From Strix aluco (taxonomy: Eukaryota; Chordata; Aves; Strigiformes; Strigidae): DNA of 64,000 nucleotides. This document shows, piece by piece, positions 40,801 to 55,800 of this stretch (position 1 is the first letter of the stretch; each line of letters starts with the position of its first letter). A program made the position numbers and the translations under genes. The notes beneath the pieces were generated by a model, which saw nothing but the letters and a program-made list of their open reading frames with translations, was not told where the DNA came from and ran no database searches. The stretch covers positions 16,152,920 through 16,216,919 of the forward strand of contig NC_133938.1 of NCBI RefSeq assembly GCF_031877795.1, given 5' to 3'.

Positions 40801-43800
40801 TCATATGCATGTTCCTCACACATTCTACAATAAACAGTAAGAACAACCTGACCAAGACTTCACATCAATTAACAAAAAAGAATAAAAAGGTCAATAAAAT
40901 TACAAAAAAGCAATAATGACAAACAATAGCTAGATCTGGGTTTAAACTGATCTGTTAAAATAAGAGATGTTTGATTGCTTGGCAATTCTAATCACCTTGA
41001 TTTTTTCCCCCTTATGCTAACCGATTTTTCCTTGATTAAACTCATCTGATTTTATATCAGAAGAATAAAAATAAAAGAAATTGCTCATGTCCTCTAAAAT
41101 ATCTGTTATTTCCTTAGTTCTTTTTCTTGCACAAACAGGTGCAATGTAATAAACATGAGTAAACCTTACGGTGTTTAAGTATAAGGTGCCCTCTAGAGGT
41201 TACAAATAAACCAGACATTTCCAGAATGTATTTCTCAATTTAAGTAGAATTCAGTAACATTTTAATTACAGGCAAAAATGCCTTCATTCTGGGAAATTCT
41301 TGACTTGTTTTCTACTCTGAGCTCCTAATCACATTCAGATAAAAATAAGGCTGAAACTCCTAGCAAATATGAAATAGTTTTACATGCAAAGCTTATTTAT
41401 ACACACACACACACCCCTCTACCCCTCAGAGATACATATATGTACGTATTAATGTATATGTCTACATATGTTTCTGTGTATGGAGGAGGATGAGGAGGAA
41501 AAAACCCCTCTCCTAACTATTCCAGCTGTTCTGTACAGAGTTTTCCGAGTCCTGACTGCTCCTTTTTCTGAGAAACAGTGTGCTCAAGGCAGAGCATCTG
41601 ACCTCCTAACAGCAGCTTCTGTCAGCAGTTCAGACACTGACGTTTAAGGGAGGACAGGACTTTATGACCTTCTGAAAGAATCTTTCATGTTGGGTCACAT
41701 GACGTGAAGAGTACTGTTCCCTCGGGTTTGTTTTGTCTATTAGATCTTGCATATGTTAGTTTTTTGATATGTTAATGGGTCGTTATTTGTGGGATTTCAT
41801 GATCACAAGAAGATGAGTTCTACAGCTGGATTATTCTCTCACAGGCAACAATAAATTCTACTGCCCACCTCACTCACCAGATTTCTATACAGATATATAT
41901 TTAGATACTACGTATCTCATAACAGACCCTTTACAAAGAGGGGGCCAATCAAATGCATATTATTAGCCATATGCACCTTACCCCTTACAGGAAAGAGGTG
42001 ATGCTCTTTTGGTACAAGATACAAGGACCATCCGCAATGGACATCTGTATTTCAAAGGGAGTGCATAGGATATTATGCAACCAGGGAAGTCTCCAGTCAC
42101 ATGGCTTCACTGTAGGTATGGTTTAAATGATTGAGAAGTATATCAGGACCCTAAAAAAGATGCAGGAATAGAGATCCTGTACAGCATGAAGTGTGCACAC
42201 TGCAAGGAAAAGAAACAATCTCCTTGGATAAGATAACTTCATTGCCTTCCCTTTTGATGTCATCAATTTTATGGCAAGAAAGAGTGGGAATTTTGGTCAT
42301 AAGCAATTCTTTCTTTCTCCTATAAGTGCAAACAACATTGTACTGGTAGAACAGCTTGTAAACTATGGAATTCATTTGCCTGCTACAAAGGAAGACCATG
42401 TCATATAGTCTCACTCATAAATGGATCAAACTTCATCTTTAAACTAATTAAGAGAGGTTTCTCAATTTGGGCTCAGTACCCTGTTAAATGTTTATGGCCT
42501 CCAGCTTGGGAATGGCTTGTGTGCAATCAGTGTAGAGACAGTATAGATCAAGTCTGTGTGCATACAGTCAACCAGATAGATGCTCTCTGGGGGCTACTGA
42601 GAAAAGACAGGCTTCTGGAAAAAGGGAAAACATGACTGAGATGTTAAACTTGAATTAAGTGACCCTGAGTTAAAGAACTGAAAACAAAACCTCAAGGAAA
42701 AGAATCCCTGAAGAATGTGGATTGAGAGTGTGTTGCTAGGGTTGACTCGATTTTTTTTTTTTTTCTTCTGTAAATGAATCCACCACTGTTAAAGCACTAG
42801 CTCACAAAATCCCCATATTTTTAATGGGCTTCCTGCAAATGTATTGTAATACCAGATTGGGTATGCAGATCTTCTTTCCAGTATGCACACCTAGAATAAG
42901 ATGTAGCTCTTTGGATTCTTGCACTAAAGTACCCCTGCAAGCTCAGGACAATTGTCAGTATTCATTTTATAAAGAAATGCCCAGATTTGTACACCATGTC
43001 ATCAGAAACATAAAATGCTGTAAAAAAATGTACATGTATCCATAAAGAAATCCATTAGAGCTCAGGAACATAATATAAATGTAGGCTCTTCCAAGCAGAC
43101 TTGACCTAAAATGTTTGCAGGATGTAAGAAATGTACTTACTTCAGCCAAGCCCAAACTATTTATCTTTACTGGCTTACAGAGATATGCAGTGTATTTAAG
43201 GCAAAGGCTTGTATGAACTGTGCACCCAACCAGGAAGCATTAAGCTAAAAATAATATACATTCACTTTAAAAGCAGATTTTGGATACAAAACAGGCTTCA
43301 AGATATACTGTACAACCCTTTTAGCAAGTAAGCAAGCTACAGACACATCACAGTCATAATTAATCCTTTGAGCTTCCACAGTGCCTTTTATCCCATGATC
43401 TCAAAATTCCTTAGTGGCACTAATCGATTAAAGATGAAAGCATTCTTTTGAGATAGGCTATGGATATAAAAATCATTTCACCCACTGAAATCAAGTAATC
43501 TCTAGTACAACAGTTGTTGCCATGCACAACAATTCTTCAAAATAGCTTACAGAGGAAAAGAAGGATCTCATATCCAGGTAAAATTTTAATGGGATTTAGT
43601 TGGACAAATGGTAGTTATGCTTCTCTTCATACTTCGGAAAAAAAAAAAAAAAAAAAAAAAAAAGGCTAATGGCAGTTGGAGGAAGAAAACTTCCACCAGG
43701 ATCAGCTAGCTAAATTCCCCACTTAAAATTCTGAGACTACCTCTCTACAGAGTGAAATAAAAATTTGGTACCTAAAACTCAAATACCTTAGGTCCTCGCT

Positions 43801-46800
43801 GCCTGGTGCATTTTCCCATTAGTTTTTCATCATCTATTTCACACTGCTCCAGAAGATCCAAAATGTCCTCCTCCTATAAATAGGAATTTCACTACAATTA
43901 ATTCAAAGCAGGACATATCCTATCCTTCTAAATTTCAAGCACCAAGTGGTAGAAATTTGAGATTACTTTGATTACTAATTCCAGAAATAAAGCTATGAAT
44001 CCCTCCATGGGAGGATATAAAAGTATTTCTTCTGATGCATACATCTCCACTTGCAATCAACATGAAATTGAAAGTTAAAATCAAGTCTTAACACTTATTG
44101 AAGATAAAAGTCTGAAGAACATGTTGAACAAAGATTTCTGTAAAAGTGCTGGATGATGTCAAATACAAAGATGGAAAATTCTTTCTCAGATTTCAAATTA
44201 AATCACATTAGTTGGTTATTTTAAATATAGCCATTTTCCTACTGTCTCTGACTACATAGGCAGGCAATCAGACAAAGTTTTTCTGTGCCTTAAACTAGTG
44301 GGGCTGGTTTTATGATATCTCTCATTTCAGTCCATACAAGTGGATGAATAGGCTGGGGACATTACTGGAGGAAGGAGGCGGCAATTACCAACTCAAAAGC
44401 AGTTTTTGCCAACCTCTGGTTTGGCCAGGGATACGCCTGAGGATCAGGGAAATGGTAAAGTAGCTTAAAGCCATCTAGCCTGTCTCCACCCTGCGTTCAC
44501 TGCAGTTCATCCAGATTCAAGGATCTGGCCCACAAGCTGCACAATGATGGAAACATTATCAAATGCTATTTATTAGCCATCAGACATGATTATCGTGAAA
44601 CTAATCTACAAGGTAATGAATTCCAAGATAAATAACTCCTAAAGACAATACTTCTGGTGCTTCAGTACCTTCATTCTTTTTAAAGGGTTATTCATTTCCC
44701 GCTGAAGTGAAGCTGCTCTCCCAGCAAGAAACGTCTGGAAAGCAGTGGCTAACAAACTCTCATACTTTTCAAGTAATGTCTTATCATCAGGAGGGTAAAT
44801 TCGCCTAAAATAGGGAAAAAAAATTGAGCTTAAGATAGAAGCTGAGCTACTTATCACACTAGGAACAAAAGTAATGTAGCTAATCCACGGTCTCTTCCAT
44901 AATGCACACACATCCCATCTATAACAATTACATAATATCATATCATAAAACATATACTCTGAACATTGCTCTCTAAATCTAATTCTAACTCAGTGAATAC
45001 ATTCATGTTTAAACCAGCAATTAGCCAGTCAAAAGAAATACAATGCAGGTCATTCCAGAGATATACCAAAACTCAGTTTTGCAGTGCTCTGAAATTTCAG
45101 TGGGTGTGAATGATGCATGCAGGTGTGAATGATTTATGGAATATTAACCAAATATTGCATGTAATATTCAGAGCCACAAAATAATTTGTATTAGCAATAA
45201 AAGGACACAAAACAGTGAAAATCTGAGCAATTGCTTTGAGTTAATGGGCATGATGTAAATTAAAGATTGAATATGTACTACACTTGATTGCTAAATCCTC
45301 CAAATGAATGGAATCTTCCAATGAACAGGAAGAAACAGATACTATAAGAAAAAAAAAATTCTGATACATGGATGTACAGGGTGACTCTGATTTTTCCATT
45401 AGAACAGCTATGCCATTATTCTCTAAAATCACAGGTAAGGGGATTATGACAATATGAGAAGCAGGACTTGGTGATTTATTCATGCTCATCAAGCAACAAT
45501 GGGCTTTGAAGAAAACCACTCCAATCCATTTGTCATGAATGCCTGAAACACAGCCAGAAATGATGAAGGTGGAAGACTAATTTCTAATGTACTGTAAGGA
45601 GTAATCCATAAATTAATTCTGTCTGCACTGTGCAAAGCATAGATACCATTTATATACTGACTGGTATTATGTGACTTATGTTTTTCTGGTTCTTTTGTGA
45701 ACTTTTTACAAGGTTCTTTTTCCTTCATTTTTAGTCTTCTCCTCCTTGAAAAGGTATCTTTCATGATGATTTTGTTGCAATGAAAAAAAAGGATAGTTAT
45801 GATCCCATTAGACTAAGGGCAGTTCTAGAGCAAACTGAAGATGGTTCCAGTTTGCATGAAACACCTGTAGAAGCTCTATTCTAGTTGCAGTCAACACTTT
45901 TTAATGGTGTTGATTCTACTGCTGAAAAAATGCCATAGAAAAATACTTTAAAGAAAGGATATTCATTTAAATATATGTAGAAATGCACTGCAGCTAAAGG
46001 CCGTTTCAGAGAGATATACATCTTTTCAGTTCCTCATCAATTCACAGAAAATTGAAAGCATGGCTCCTACTTTGACCACCCCAGGACTCCTACTGGAATC
46101 AGTGAGCTAGTTGTGCTTGCAGACAGACATGTGACTAAGCCAATTGCTGAGCTGAAATCCATAGATTAAATCAAAGCCTGCTGGGGTTGATAGAGGTTTC
46201 TCTGGATTTTTATTCATAAAGCAATATTACTTCATGCAGCAATACTAGCACCCAAAATTTCCATAATTCTATGGCAATGCCTGACAGAAGCTAGTCCTAC
46301 TCTGCAGGAGAACATCACAAGCTAAAAATACTGCATAATGCTCAGATAAAATTTCTCTGCATCTCTAGCCAAGATTCCTTTACTTCTCAGGCTCTGCTGA
46401 TTCTTCAGCCTTTCTGCAAACACTTGGTAACAAGAAAACACTGTACTGCCCTTTTACATGTGCACATTGCTCATGAACTGACACTTCACTTTTTCCTGAG
46501 GAAATAAAATATTTTTGTATTTTTATTGATTTACATCAACCAAAAAGCTAAATAAAGAGAACATTTGGCTCATTTTCAGCCAAGAACTGAATAAGCAACC
46601 TAAAATGTGATCAGTTTAAAAGTTAGACTTTAAAGTTATCGAAAAAGCAAAATGTATTAAAGCATCATGATTTTTTTTCTTATAGTCTAAGTAGAATGAA
46701 AAAAAACTGCTTCATTGTGGGGTTTTTTGGATGTACTAGTTCCACATATGTCAAGAAAGGATGTAATTAAAACTGGGAATGTTACAAAGAAAGACTTCTT

Positions 46801-49800
46801 GTAAGCAAAATGTTAATTCATCAAAAATGAAAATTTCACAGAAATGTCTATTTAAATGAGAACTTTACTGGGAATTATAGAACATCTGCTCAAAAAAAAG
46901 CAGAGATGAAGAACAGCAGTAGAGGCATTATGACTAATTCGGAATAAGAGAAGTGAACTCAGACATCCCATACCCTGGATGAATGTTATAAAGAGTGGGC
47001 AAATACTCTCATCATCTCTTCCCAGCCATACACCGCCCCCTTTCGCCAAATATTCATAGGCCTTCCTTTCACTTCTCATTGAAGCAAATATCAAGAAATA
47101 ATAACAACAACATCATAAAACAAAAAAATTCTTGTTTTCTCGCCAATGCCTATTATAACCAACAAGTTAAAGCTTCCTTTTGAATGTATTTTACCAAGGA
47201 ATCTGAAGATACTTACATTTAAGCATACTAAGATCCAAAATCAAAGTGCAGAAATATGAATATTTCAAATGCCATTCTATCAAAAATGATGGAAGCACCA
47301 ATAAAGTTTCTGAACTTTTGGCAAACCTCATAGATAACATCCAGATTTTATTTTTTTTTTATAGGGGAATACTCACACACCTGTATTGCCTGTCCCAGAG
47401 ATAAGAATCATCGTATGTGATTATAGAACAGGTCCATAATGACAGTCATGGTTCTTGGTACGCTGGATGTGAACAATCATGTCTTTCAAGCAAATGTCTT
47501 ACACAAACACTAGAGTGACTGATGTCATATGAATTCTTAAGTGCATGCAAAAATTTGGAATCAATATAAGAACTATCTGAAGAAAAACTTTACTACCTGG
47601 TGTACGTGTATGTATTTTCTATGAATGCCTACACCTTTTTGGTAGAAAATTATCATCTACCACAAATATTTGTTTCTATTACTCCTAAAGAATGCACTGA
47701 ATACTTCCTACTAATACAGCCAGAAATAGTTACCTGTAGTTCCCCATGTGTCTATTTTCATGCTCCTCTTTGGAAATCTGTTTACGTACTTGTGCAAGTC
47801 TTTCCTTCTAGAAATCAAGAAAATAAGACAGTTAAAACAAAGATAGCATAAGCCATGGACAAGAAACAGCACATTTTTTTCCTTCCTACCAGTTCTTCTT
47901 TTCTCCTTTCCAACGTGTGGCGCTGCTTCTCCCAGTCTGAGGAACCTGGCAACAGTTTTTTCATTGAACCTTGACCATACAGTCTTTTTTGAGCCTCAGC
48001 CTTCTGTTGAGCTAAATTTCTCCTTTTATCACTTGTCCTGAAACACAGATGATACTAAGATATGTCAATCCAATGCAGCTGAGATGAGATGCACTTTCAT
48101 CTCAAGTATATCATCTGTATTTTCCAGTCAGTCATGTGTGGTTTAGGATATAAAATTAGAATTGGAACACTCATTAAGAATTTTTTTTTAAATATTAACT
48201 TTATGGCTACAATATTTTAACATTTTAAGGTGTAGTGTAATGACTCTCTACTACAATTTAATGTACAAACATAATTGTAACTGTTTTCCTGAAGCATAGA
48301 TTTTTTTCCAACATACCCCAACTACAAAGTTTTCCTGTACAGGGGTACGGCTTTTGACTGTATGTGAAACTTTGGCCAAAGCAAATTTCCTGGCCACATG
48401 CCCACGAGTGCACTCATATCCCCACTTTGAGACCTGTTTGAAAAATCATTAAAAAAGAAAGCACGAAAATTACTATTACCACTCATTTTTTGCAAGCACA
48501 TGAGCAAGAAGAAAAATTAAATTTGGGTTAATTTCAATAGGAAAACTGACAGCAAAGGAAACATATTTTGAAAATATGAAGGTGGAAAAAAAGGTCTTCA
48601 TTTTCTCCTAGTCCAGTTCAAATTTTGAAAAAAAATAAAAAAATAAAAAAAATCAATGCAACAGAGAGAGCCAGACTGAAGAAAAGAGGACAAGTTTACC
48701 GTATGTTGAGAAGCTTTAATGCATTTAGCAGAACGCCTTTTTTTACATCATAGTCTATTTTTTGATCAGTTCCAAAGCTTGGGGCACGATTAATCTGAAA
48801 AAAGAAGATACAGAAGACTCAGGAATGTTCACATTCACGGGGAACACATCTATTGTAACAGGCTTTGGAGAAACCATTCTTTCAACTATAGCAGAGATTA
48901 AGAGAATACATGTTGAGAAGCTCATTTCCATTTGTATTGTTTAAAAAATAGAGCACTGAGTATCACAGATACTGGGAAACAGGAGATGTACCTTTCAGCT
49001 ACCAAGTTATCCAGACACTTACAATGAACACCATTCAAGTGCTGGCACTGTGAATCGGGTCTAATCTATTCTTTGTTGTTGCAACCTGAAAATTTACCAT
49101 GCAAAGTGCTGTTAAACACATTATAACAGACTATGTGCCATGTGATGATAGTCCAGCACATGAAGAGTTAAACTCTTTCCTAGTTCCCAGTCTGAAAGCA
49201 ACTCTGAATACTTCTCTAAAAAGTAACAACTATATAAGGACAGAAATAAGCTGTAATTCGAGGTCTTCTCAAGTATATTTAAATAACTATTCAGATACGC
49301 TTTATAGCAACACCTAGAGATCTAACTTATTAAATCAGTACATAGTGTGAAAACATAAAATAATTAAGTCTCAGTAACAAAAAGCTTATAAGCTAAGTAC
49401 AAGATAAGAGATGAAAAACGTTACCATAAATATAGAGGAACAAGGAAAATGTAACTAGGAATCAGTGAGACTAAATCACACAGCCAGGAACCTCAACCAA
49501 CCACCATATAACCACTGTCAAGCTTTGGAGCCCCCGCAGAAGAACTTCAGTTTTTGGAAAGCTTTGAGGAGGGATAATGAAGTAGCCGCATCAACACTTC
49601 TAGGAACACCTTCCAGGCTGGTATAAAAATTTATACGTGAGCAATGGGTGCTAATGAGAGGCAGGAATCTCACCTCAATAGTGAAAGAGCAATGCTGGTT
49701 ACAGAAGGGGCAGATACTAAAGAGCTTCAGAACTGAAAACTAATACCTTGTGCCCCATGCAAATAAGTGGAATACAGTTAGTATGTTCAAAGCAGAGGGC

Positions 49801-52800
49801 AAAAGAGGTTCATAAAAATCGTTTTAACACTTTAGATACACTAAAGCATCTTAGAGCCTCTACAGTTGTGGGACAGAAATATTCAGGCTGGTGAGCCACC
49901 AACTGTCCTGTTGGTGAGTGTCAGATGCCCCATCACCTATGCTTATAGCCAGAGGGCACCTTTTGGCTTTGAGAATCAGCTTGTTTGCTGGTTTTGCAGA
50001 CGGGCTGGCAAAGTGAACAATGGGATCTGATGCTGAAGGAAAAATCACGAAAATTCAGCAGACATAGTGGAAAAGTGTATACATTTTCTTTTCTGGAAGA
50101 CTTTCATACAAATATTTAATTGACCAATGTTCTTAGGCTGACCTGTTAGTCTCTCATCGCATCACAAAGGCAATTTTTTTTTTTCCTATTCTGTATGTAC
50201 TGATACAGTACATACATTTATTGACGTTCATTTTTTTTTTAAATGTGAATGTTCCACTTTCAGCTAAGCAAACATGTAAACATTCAGAGAAACGAACCCA
50301 AGGATTAAAAGCCGGTTCTCCCAACATTTCATTACAGAATACTGGCAGTTGACAAGACCACAGACACACTGCGTCTCATTTTCAACATGAAGCTTAAACA
50401 AACCACTTTAACTAGAGCTGCATTGATTAAATACAGCTGATACCTGAAATAAGTTCGAAACATACTGATTTTGAGATGCCATAATGTCTAGTCCAGGAAG
50501 GATTTATGTATGCTTAAAAACATATGCATGAAGATCCAATATGGAGCCTTATGCTTCTGTCCAGCAAATACCTACGTATGCAAAAAGCTCACTGGACTGA
50601 AAACAGAGACATAAAAATCAAGCCCCAACTTCTTAGTGAGGAGAAATGTTAGATATTGAACAAAATTATATTTTGTACCATGTATTGAATTTTTTAATGA
50701 ACACGTAGCAACTAACAATGTTCTACTTTGAAATAACGTTTTTGCAATGCATTAAAAAACAGGTGAACAGACAGAAATGTATTATTAAAACTTCCAACAA
50801 ATTAATTTCTAATTTTTTATGTACAATGAATCCTTAAATCCAGTGAGACTGCAGTTAGATACAAGGACTTATTTGGAACATGTAGAATGCTATGTTGGTC
50901 CAGTACTGAATTCCTAGAGATGCATAGAGACAGGCTTACGCAGCACTGAAGCACCCAACTTAAGAGCATACAAAAGTGCACACTGTTGTATTTATATTTA
51001 GTTTAGGTACTTCCTAGATTTACAATAATTGGAAGTATAATATTCTGCATTAATAAAAATGTTATAAATATGCGTTACTTATATAAGCACCAGTGAAAAT
51101 TAACACTATAAGAAATGTAAAATAATTTAAATAAGTTTCTCTCCTACAGGGTGAATTTTGCCAAAAATCTACATCTAGCACTTCTGAACAAACAAAACCA
51201 TACTGATTGTGTTTATTAAGCAGAAAGTTGAAGTGAGGTTAGGAAAGACATAAAAAGGCATTTCAAATGCTATTATGAGACATCACACAATCACTCCACA
51301 CTAAGGTTTCTGCCACTTTAATGCAGTCATTTAAGCGGCTGAAAAGCTACAGCATTCATAGTTAAAACTGGAACACTGCTGTATCACCTGCATCCTCAAT
51401 TTTTTGACGTACCATTAATGACTAATGTTTGAAATCCCAATCCTGCTGTGACCTCAATCCTGAAGAGTAACTAGAGGGGCAGTAAAAACAGTGATCCATC
51501 TCTGGATAGCTATTGGCTTGGTGTAATATGTTTCAGGTAGCAGTAGATGCAGGTCCAGTACGAAAAAGATCCAAGCAACTGGTTACATCAGAAAGTTAAT
51601 ACATAGAAATCAGGTGTGAATTTCAAGTTCATTAGGTATTCCGTACTAACTATCTATGTGTATACTTAAACTGCCTCTTGATTTAGTATGACTATGTGCA
51701 AGAACATGTCACAAACTTTTCTCTTTAATGGTCTTCATCTCTTTCATGCATCTCCCTTCTCAGAATCACAGAATCACAGAATCAACTAGGTTGGAAAGGA
51801 CCTTGAAGATCATTCAGTCCAACCGTTAACCTAGCACTGACAGTTTCCAACTACACCATATCTCTCAGTGCTATGTCAACCCGACTCTTAAACACCTCCA
51901 GGGATGGGGACTCCACCACCTCCCTGGGCAGCCCATTCCAACGCCTAACAAGCCGTTCTGTAAAGAAATACTTCCTAATACCTAGTCTAAACCTTCCCTG
52001 GTGCAACTTGAGGCCATTACCTCTTGTCCTATCACTTGTTACTCGGTTAAAGAGTCTCACCCCCAGCTCTCTGCAACCTCCTTTCAGGTAGCTGTAGAGC
52101 ACGACGAGGTCTCCCCTCAGCCTCCTCTTCTCCAGACTAAAACAACCCCAGTTTCCTCAGCCGCTCCTCGTACGACATGTGCTCCAGACCTTTCACCAGC
52201 TTTGTTGCCCTTCTCTGGACACGCTCACAACAGAAACTTCAAGACGCAGTTTTGACTGCTGACCTTAAGTGTCAGCTAAAATGTTTACTTATCATTAAGT
52301 GTAGACGAAATTATGGGAGGTATAAAAACAGGGAATATCTTCATCCAGCATTGCTATGCAATGCTTCATAACCTGAACCCACTGTGTAAATCTCTAATGT
52401 GCAAAACCACCTATACTCAAGGTAAATCTGAAAGAAACCATAATTAAAATCACAAAACAAAGGGTTTAATCCACAAATAACATTTTTAGAGCAGAAAAGC
52501 CCTCTTCAATGCCAGAAAAAAAAAACATGCAGGAGATAATCTAATCTCCAGAGCATACAGATAATATGGTCCCTGCAAAGGGCACAACTAAACCGGCTAC
52601 CACAACATTTTACAGTCTCACCACACAATGCCTTTTCAATGCTCCACTCAGTTGTTCTCAGAGGTGGTTAACGCCTTTTTCCTTAACAGTGTCTTCATAT
52701 TATAAACTACCTGAGACTTCACTCAGAGGAATAAAATAACTACATACTTCATCTAGATGACTATCTTCTGTGATCAGCACTACTCTTAAACTAGCAGCTA

Positions 52801-55800
52801 ACTGGTTGAATCTACTCATGACTGATTTTACACCACTAATTCAGGAGTTATAGCAGTGTTGGCATCATGTTTCTTTGGAGAAACTACCTTCAAAACTTCA
52901 AATTTTCTAATCTGTTGTATATAACAATGCACAGAAAAACTGCTTGATAAACAAATTCAATATTTCTCTGTATAGACTCCTGGACATAATGTTTCTCACA
53001 TCTATTATTTTTACAATATCACAGTTTTATCTCTCAAATATCTGCTTTACTGGTGATAATACTTTAGCTTCTTTACTTTCTATGACTTAATAGCCATAGA
53101 ACAGAATTGTCCGCATTAGTTTTTAATTCCTCCAACTAAAATCTTCAACTTCAGTTTCATAATTAAAATTTCACTGAATATAGCACATAAAATTAATCAA
53201 ACTGCTTGTAAGCACAGCCGTTGCGTAGCTCAGTGTATTTCATAAATACATACTTGTCAGTAGAGGACCTCATATCTGTAATGCTCAAATTAAGAAGCAT
53301 AAGTTGAAGTACGTCCTGTGAAGGATCCCATCCACAGTTACATTTGCAAAGGATTCTGATTTTACAAAAATTAAACTCTGTAAGTATGTAAGATACATCA
53401 TTTTCTTCTTCACCAAGACAAGGGATAAATTTCAGTCTGGCATTTAACCCCTTTACCAAAACAGTCAAAGAGCATATTCTCACCTCCCACTGCTGCAGCC
53501 TACTAACATGGAGTAGGAAAAGAAATTTTCCACTATCTGTCACACATACCTATTGAAAAGACCTTTCAAATATAAAAGAGAGATTACATGAATGACTTCA
53601 TAAACCTAAAATCAATTGAATAAAATATTACATCCTTTCAATAACAGGGTTTTAATCTCTGTTCAATCTGTAGAACAGCATGAATGTTTTGGAAGGGATC
53701 TCATTCTTTATTAAAGTGATTGAGATTGCCAACAATAGAATTCAAAAAGCAAAAGAACTTTATAAGCCATAAAAATTCTACTACACAGAATGCCCTTGTG
53801 GCTACCATTGAGGAGATCCTTGATTAGAGACAATCATGAAGTTCACTCTAATCACACATTTTTAAACTTCACAAATTGTGAGAGTGCTAGCCACCTTTTT
53901 TCTTAGCTTAAGCAGAAGGCTGGTTTCCACAGCAGTTCAAATTAATACAAATCCAAGCTGTCATGCTCTGCCTACATCATTGTCTTGGCACTGAGGTTCA
54001 CAGAGAGTAAGGAAGCTGATCCCACGATCCACACGAAGATTAACGTCACCAAAAATTATTTTTCATTGGTCCTTGATTATCTCAGGAAGGAATCCTACAA
54101 GCACCAGTGTCATCACAGGGAAGGGGGTAGGGAGCACGCCTTCCACAGAGGAGGAGAGGAGAGCAGACATCTCATAGCCAGTATATTGATCAGTTTAAGC
54201 ACCACAGAACTGCCTCATACAGGGGCAGTTTCACATTTTACCCGGTCCAGTGCAACTGCAGGCTGCCACAAAGGTCTGGTGCTGCCCCTCTCTTAGTCCT
54301 GCTTTCACGTCACTTCCCCCTTTCCTGCACCAGACCAAGCGTTGTGCAGTCCCTGCGTGAGGAAGTTTTGCAGGCTGAGTGTAAAAGTATGGTTTGCTTG
54401 GAATGATAAATTAGATGTTCATCCAAACAGGAACCAAAAACATCTCATCTAACAGAAATGATCACCAGATAGAGGCAAGTTGCTAGATCAGCTCTTTGGG
54501 CAACTGCCCACAGTAACACTATATTATATATTAAATTAAACTGCACTCTTTTTAACTCTATTAACTAGAAAAGCATGGACAGTAGGAGCTACACTGAAGG
54601 CAAATATTGAGCCAGTTAAAGCCATGTGTGCTTAGTGGAATCACTGTTACTGTCTGAGAGCAAAGAGAACCCATGGACAAGTGTCAGAGAGAGGAAAAAG
54701 CCAGCAGACAGCAGGAGAAAGAGCCCCAAAAATGGCTCTCCAAGGCAACAGAGGGAGAAGCTGCCTGGGCACAAGAATCACTGAAAGGCATCTTCATTAT
54801 AAATAAAAAAAAATTGAAAGGATTGAACAAAAGAGTTAGATGAGTAGTCTCATCAGTTGCTCTTCCTAATGGTAACTGTAAAGGTTCTAAATATTGTTAA
54901 TCTCTTGGGACAAGGGGCAACTGAGCTTTTACAGCTTTTCTTTTATATATATACATATATAAACTCAGCACATAATTGAAATGCTGGCCATGGGAGGGCA
55001 GCATTAATGGCGCTCTGTGCTTACCTAACTGATCACTAATGCCTATGCGCCGCTCCTTTGTTAACACTGCCCCATTGACTAGTGTAGAAGTGCTTTGTGA
55101 AACAGATAACAATTTGTACTGAAGAATACAAGTAAAACAGGTGCTCTCTGTTGCAAACCTACGAAGAGAATAAATTATTCCTTTTCAAACTTTCAATAAG
55201 CTGCAAAAGATGTTTTAAGGAAATGTTAGTTAACGAATATTTGAAAAATCCAATGCTTTTAGAGATGCATTTTCAGGTTTCATTATGTTTTTACTGACTC
55301 TTGGGAGTAGAAGAATGGGAATCTCCCACGCTTAAAATTTATATTTACAAAGCTCAGAATTCCTATGTTAAAATTATTAACATTACATCCAGAAATTAGT
55401 AATTAACAATTCTACTCTACACAGTAATATAACTATTGTAATATTACTTTTCATACTGTTCTTATTTGGACTTCATATAACTTAAGGGAGACACTGAAGT
55501 GAGAAGTGAGCCCTTCTCAACAGAGTAACAGTGCAGGCTGCTCACCCTGATGTCAAAGATTGCTGCTTCAGGAAGAAAGAGTGTGAATTCTCAGGTTCTC
55601 TATGTATTTTAAACAAAATAAAATTTGATTTACAACATTTTTATGTATTTTGAAACATGCCAGAAAATGGAACAGTTCAAGTTTCTGTTGTATTCAGAGT
55701 AGAGAAAACATCATGGTCTGGTCAGTAGATATTTATATAATACACGTACTCTTGAAATGGCAGTCCAAGAGCTGTTGCTTGATCATGTAAGGTGGTAAAC

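Larger units (their letters stand above)
38203..43786 (-). other. TTLL7: TTLL7 introns flanking E8
   Basis: Introns of 1.0 and 4.4 kb around the exon at 39231-39426. A perfect (AC)7 run lies at 41401-41414 and a 26-nt A run at 43638-43663. Nothing else recognised. Confidence 0.85.

Noticed and set aside
51851..52102. Minus-strand 83-codon open frame as a host gene or extra TTLL7 exon
   Set aside because: It is the C terminus of the CR1 LINE ORF2, identified by its peptide motifs and by the CR1 terminal repeats next to it.
53985..54296. 103-codon plus-strand open frame with somewhat GC-rich sequence in the large intron
   Set aside because: No recognised domain, no splice context and low-complexity Gly/Glu codons. 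Treated as intronic noise.
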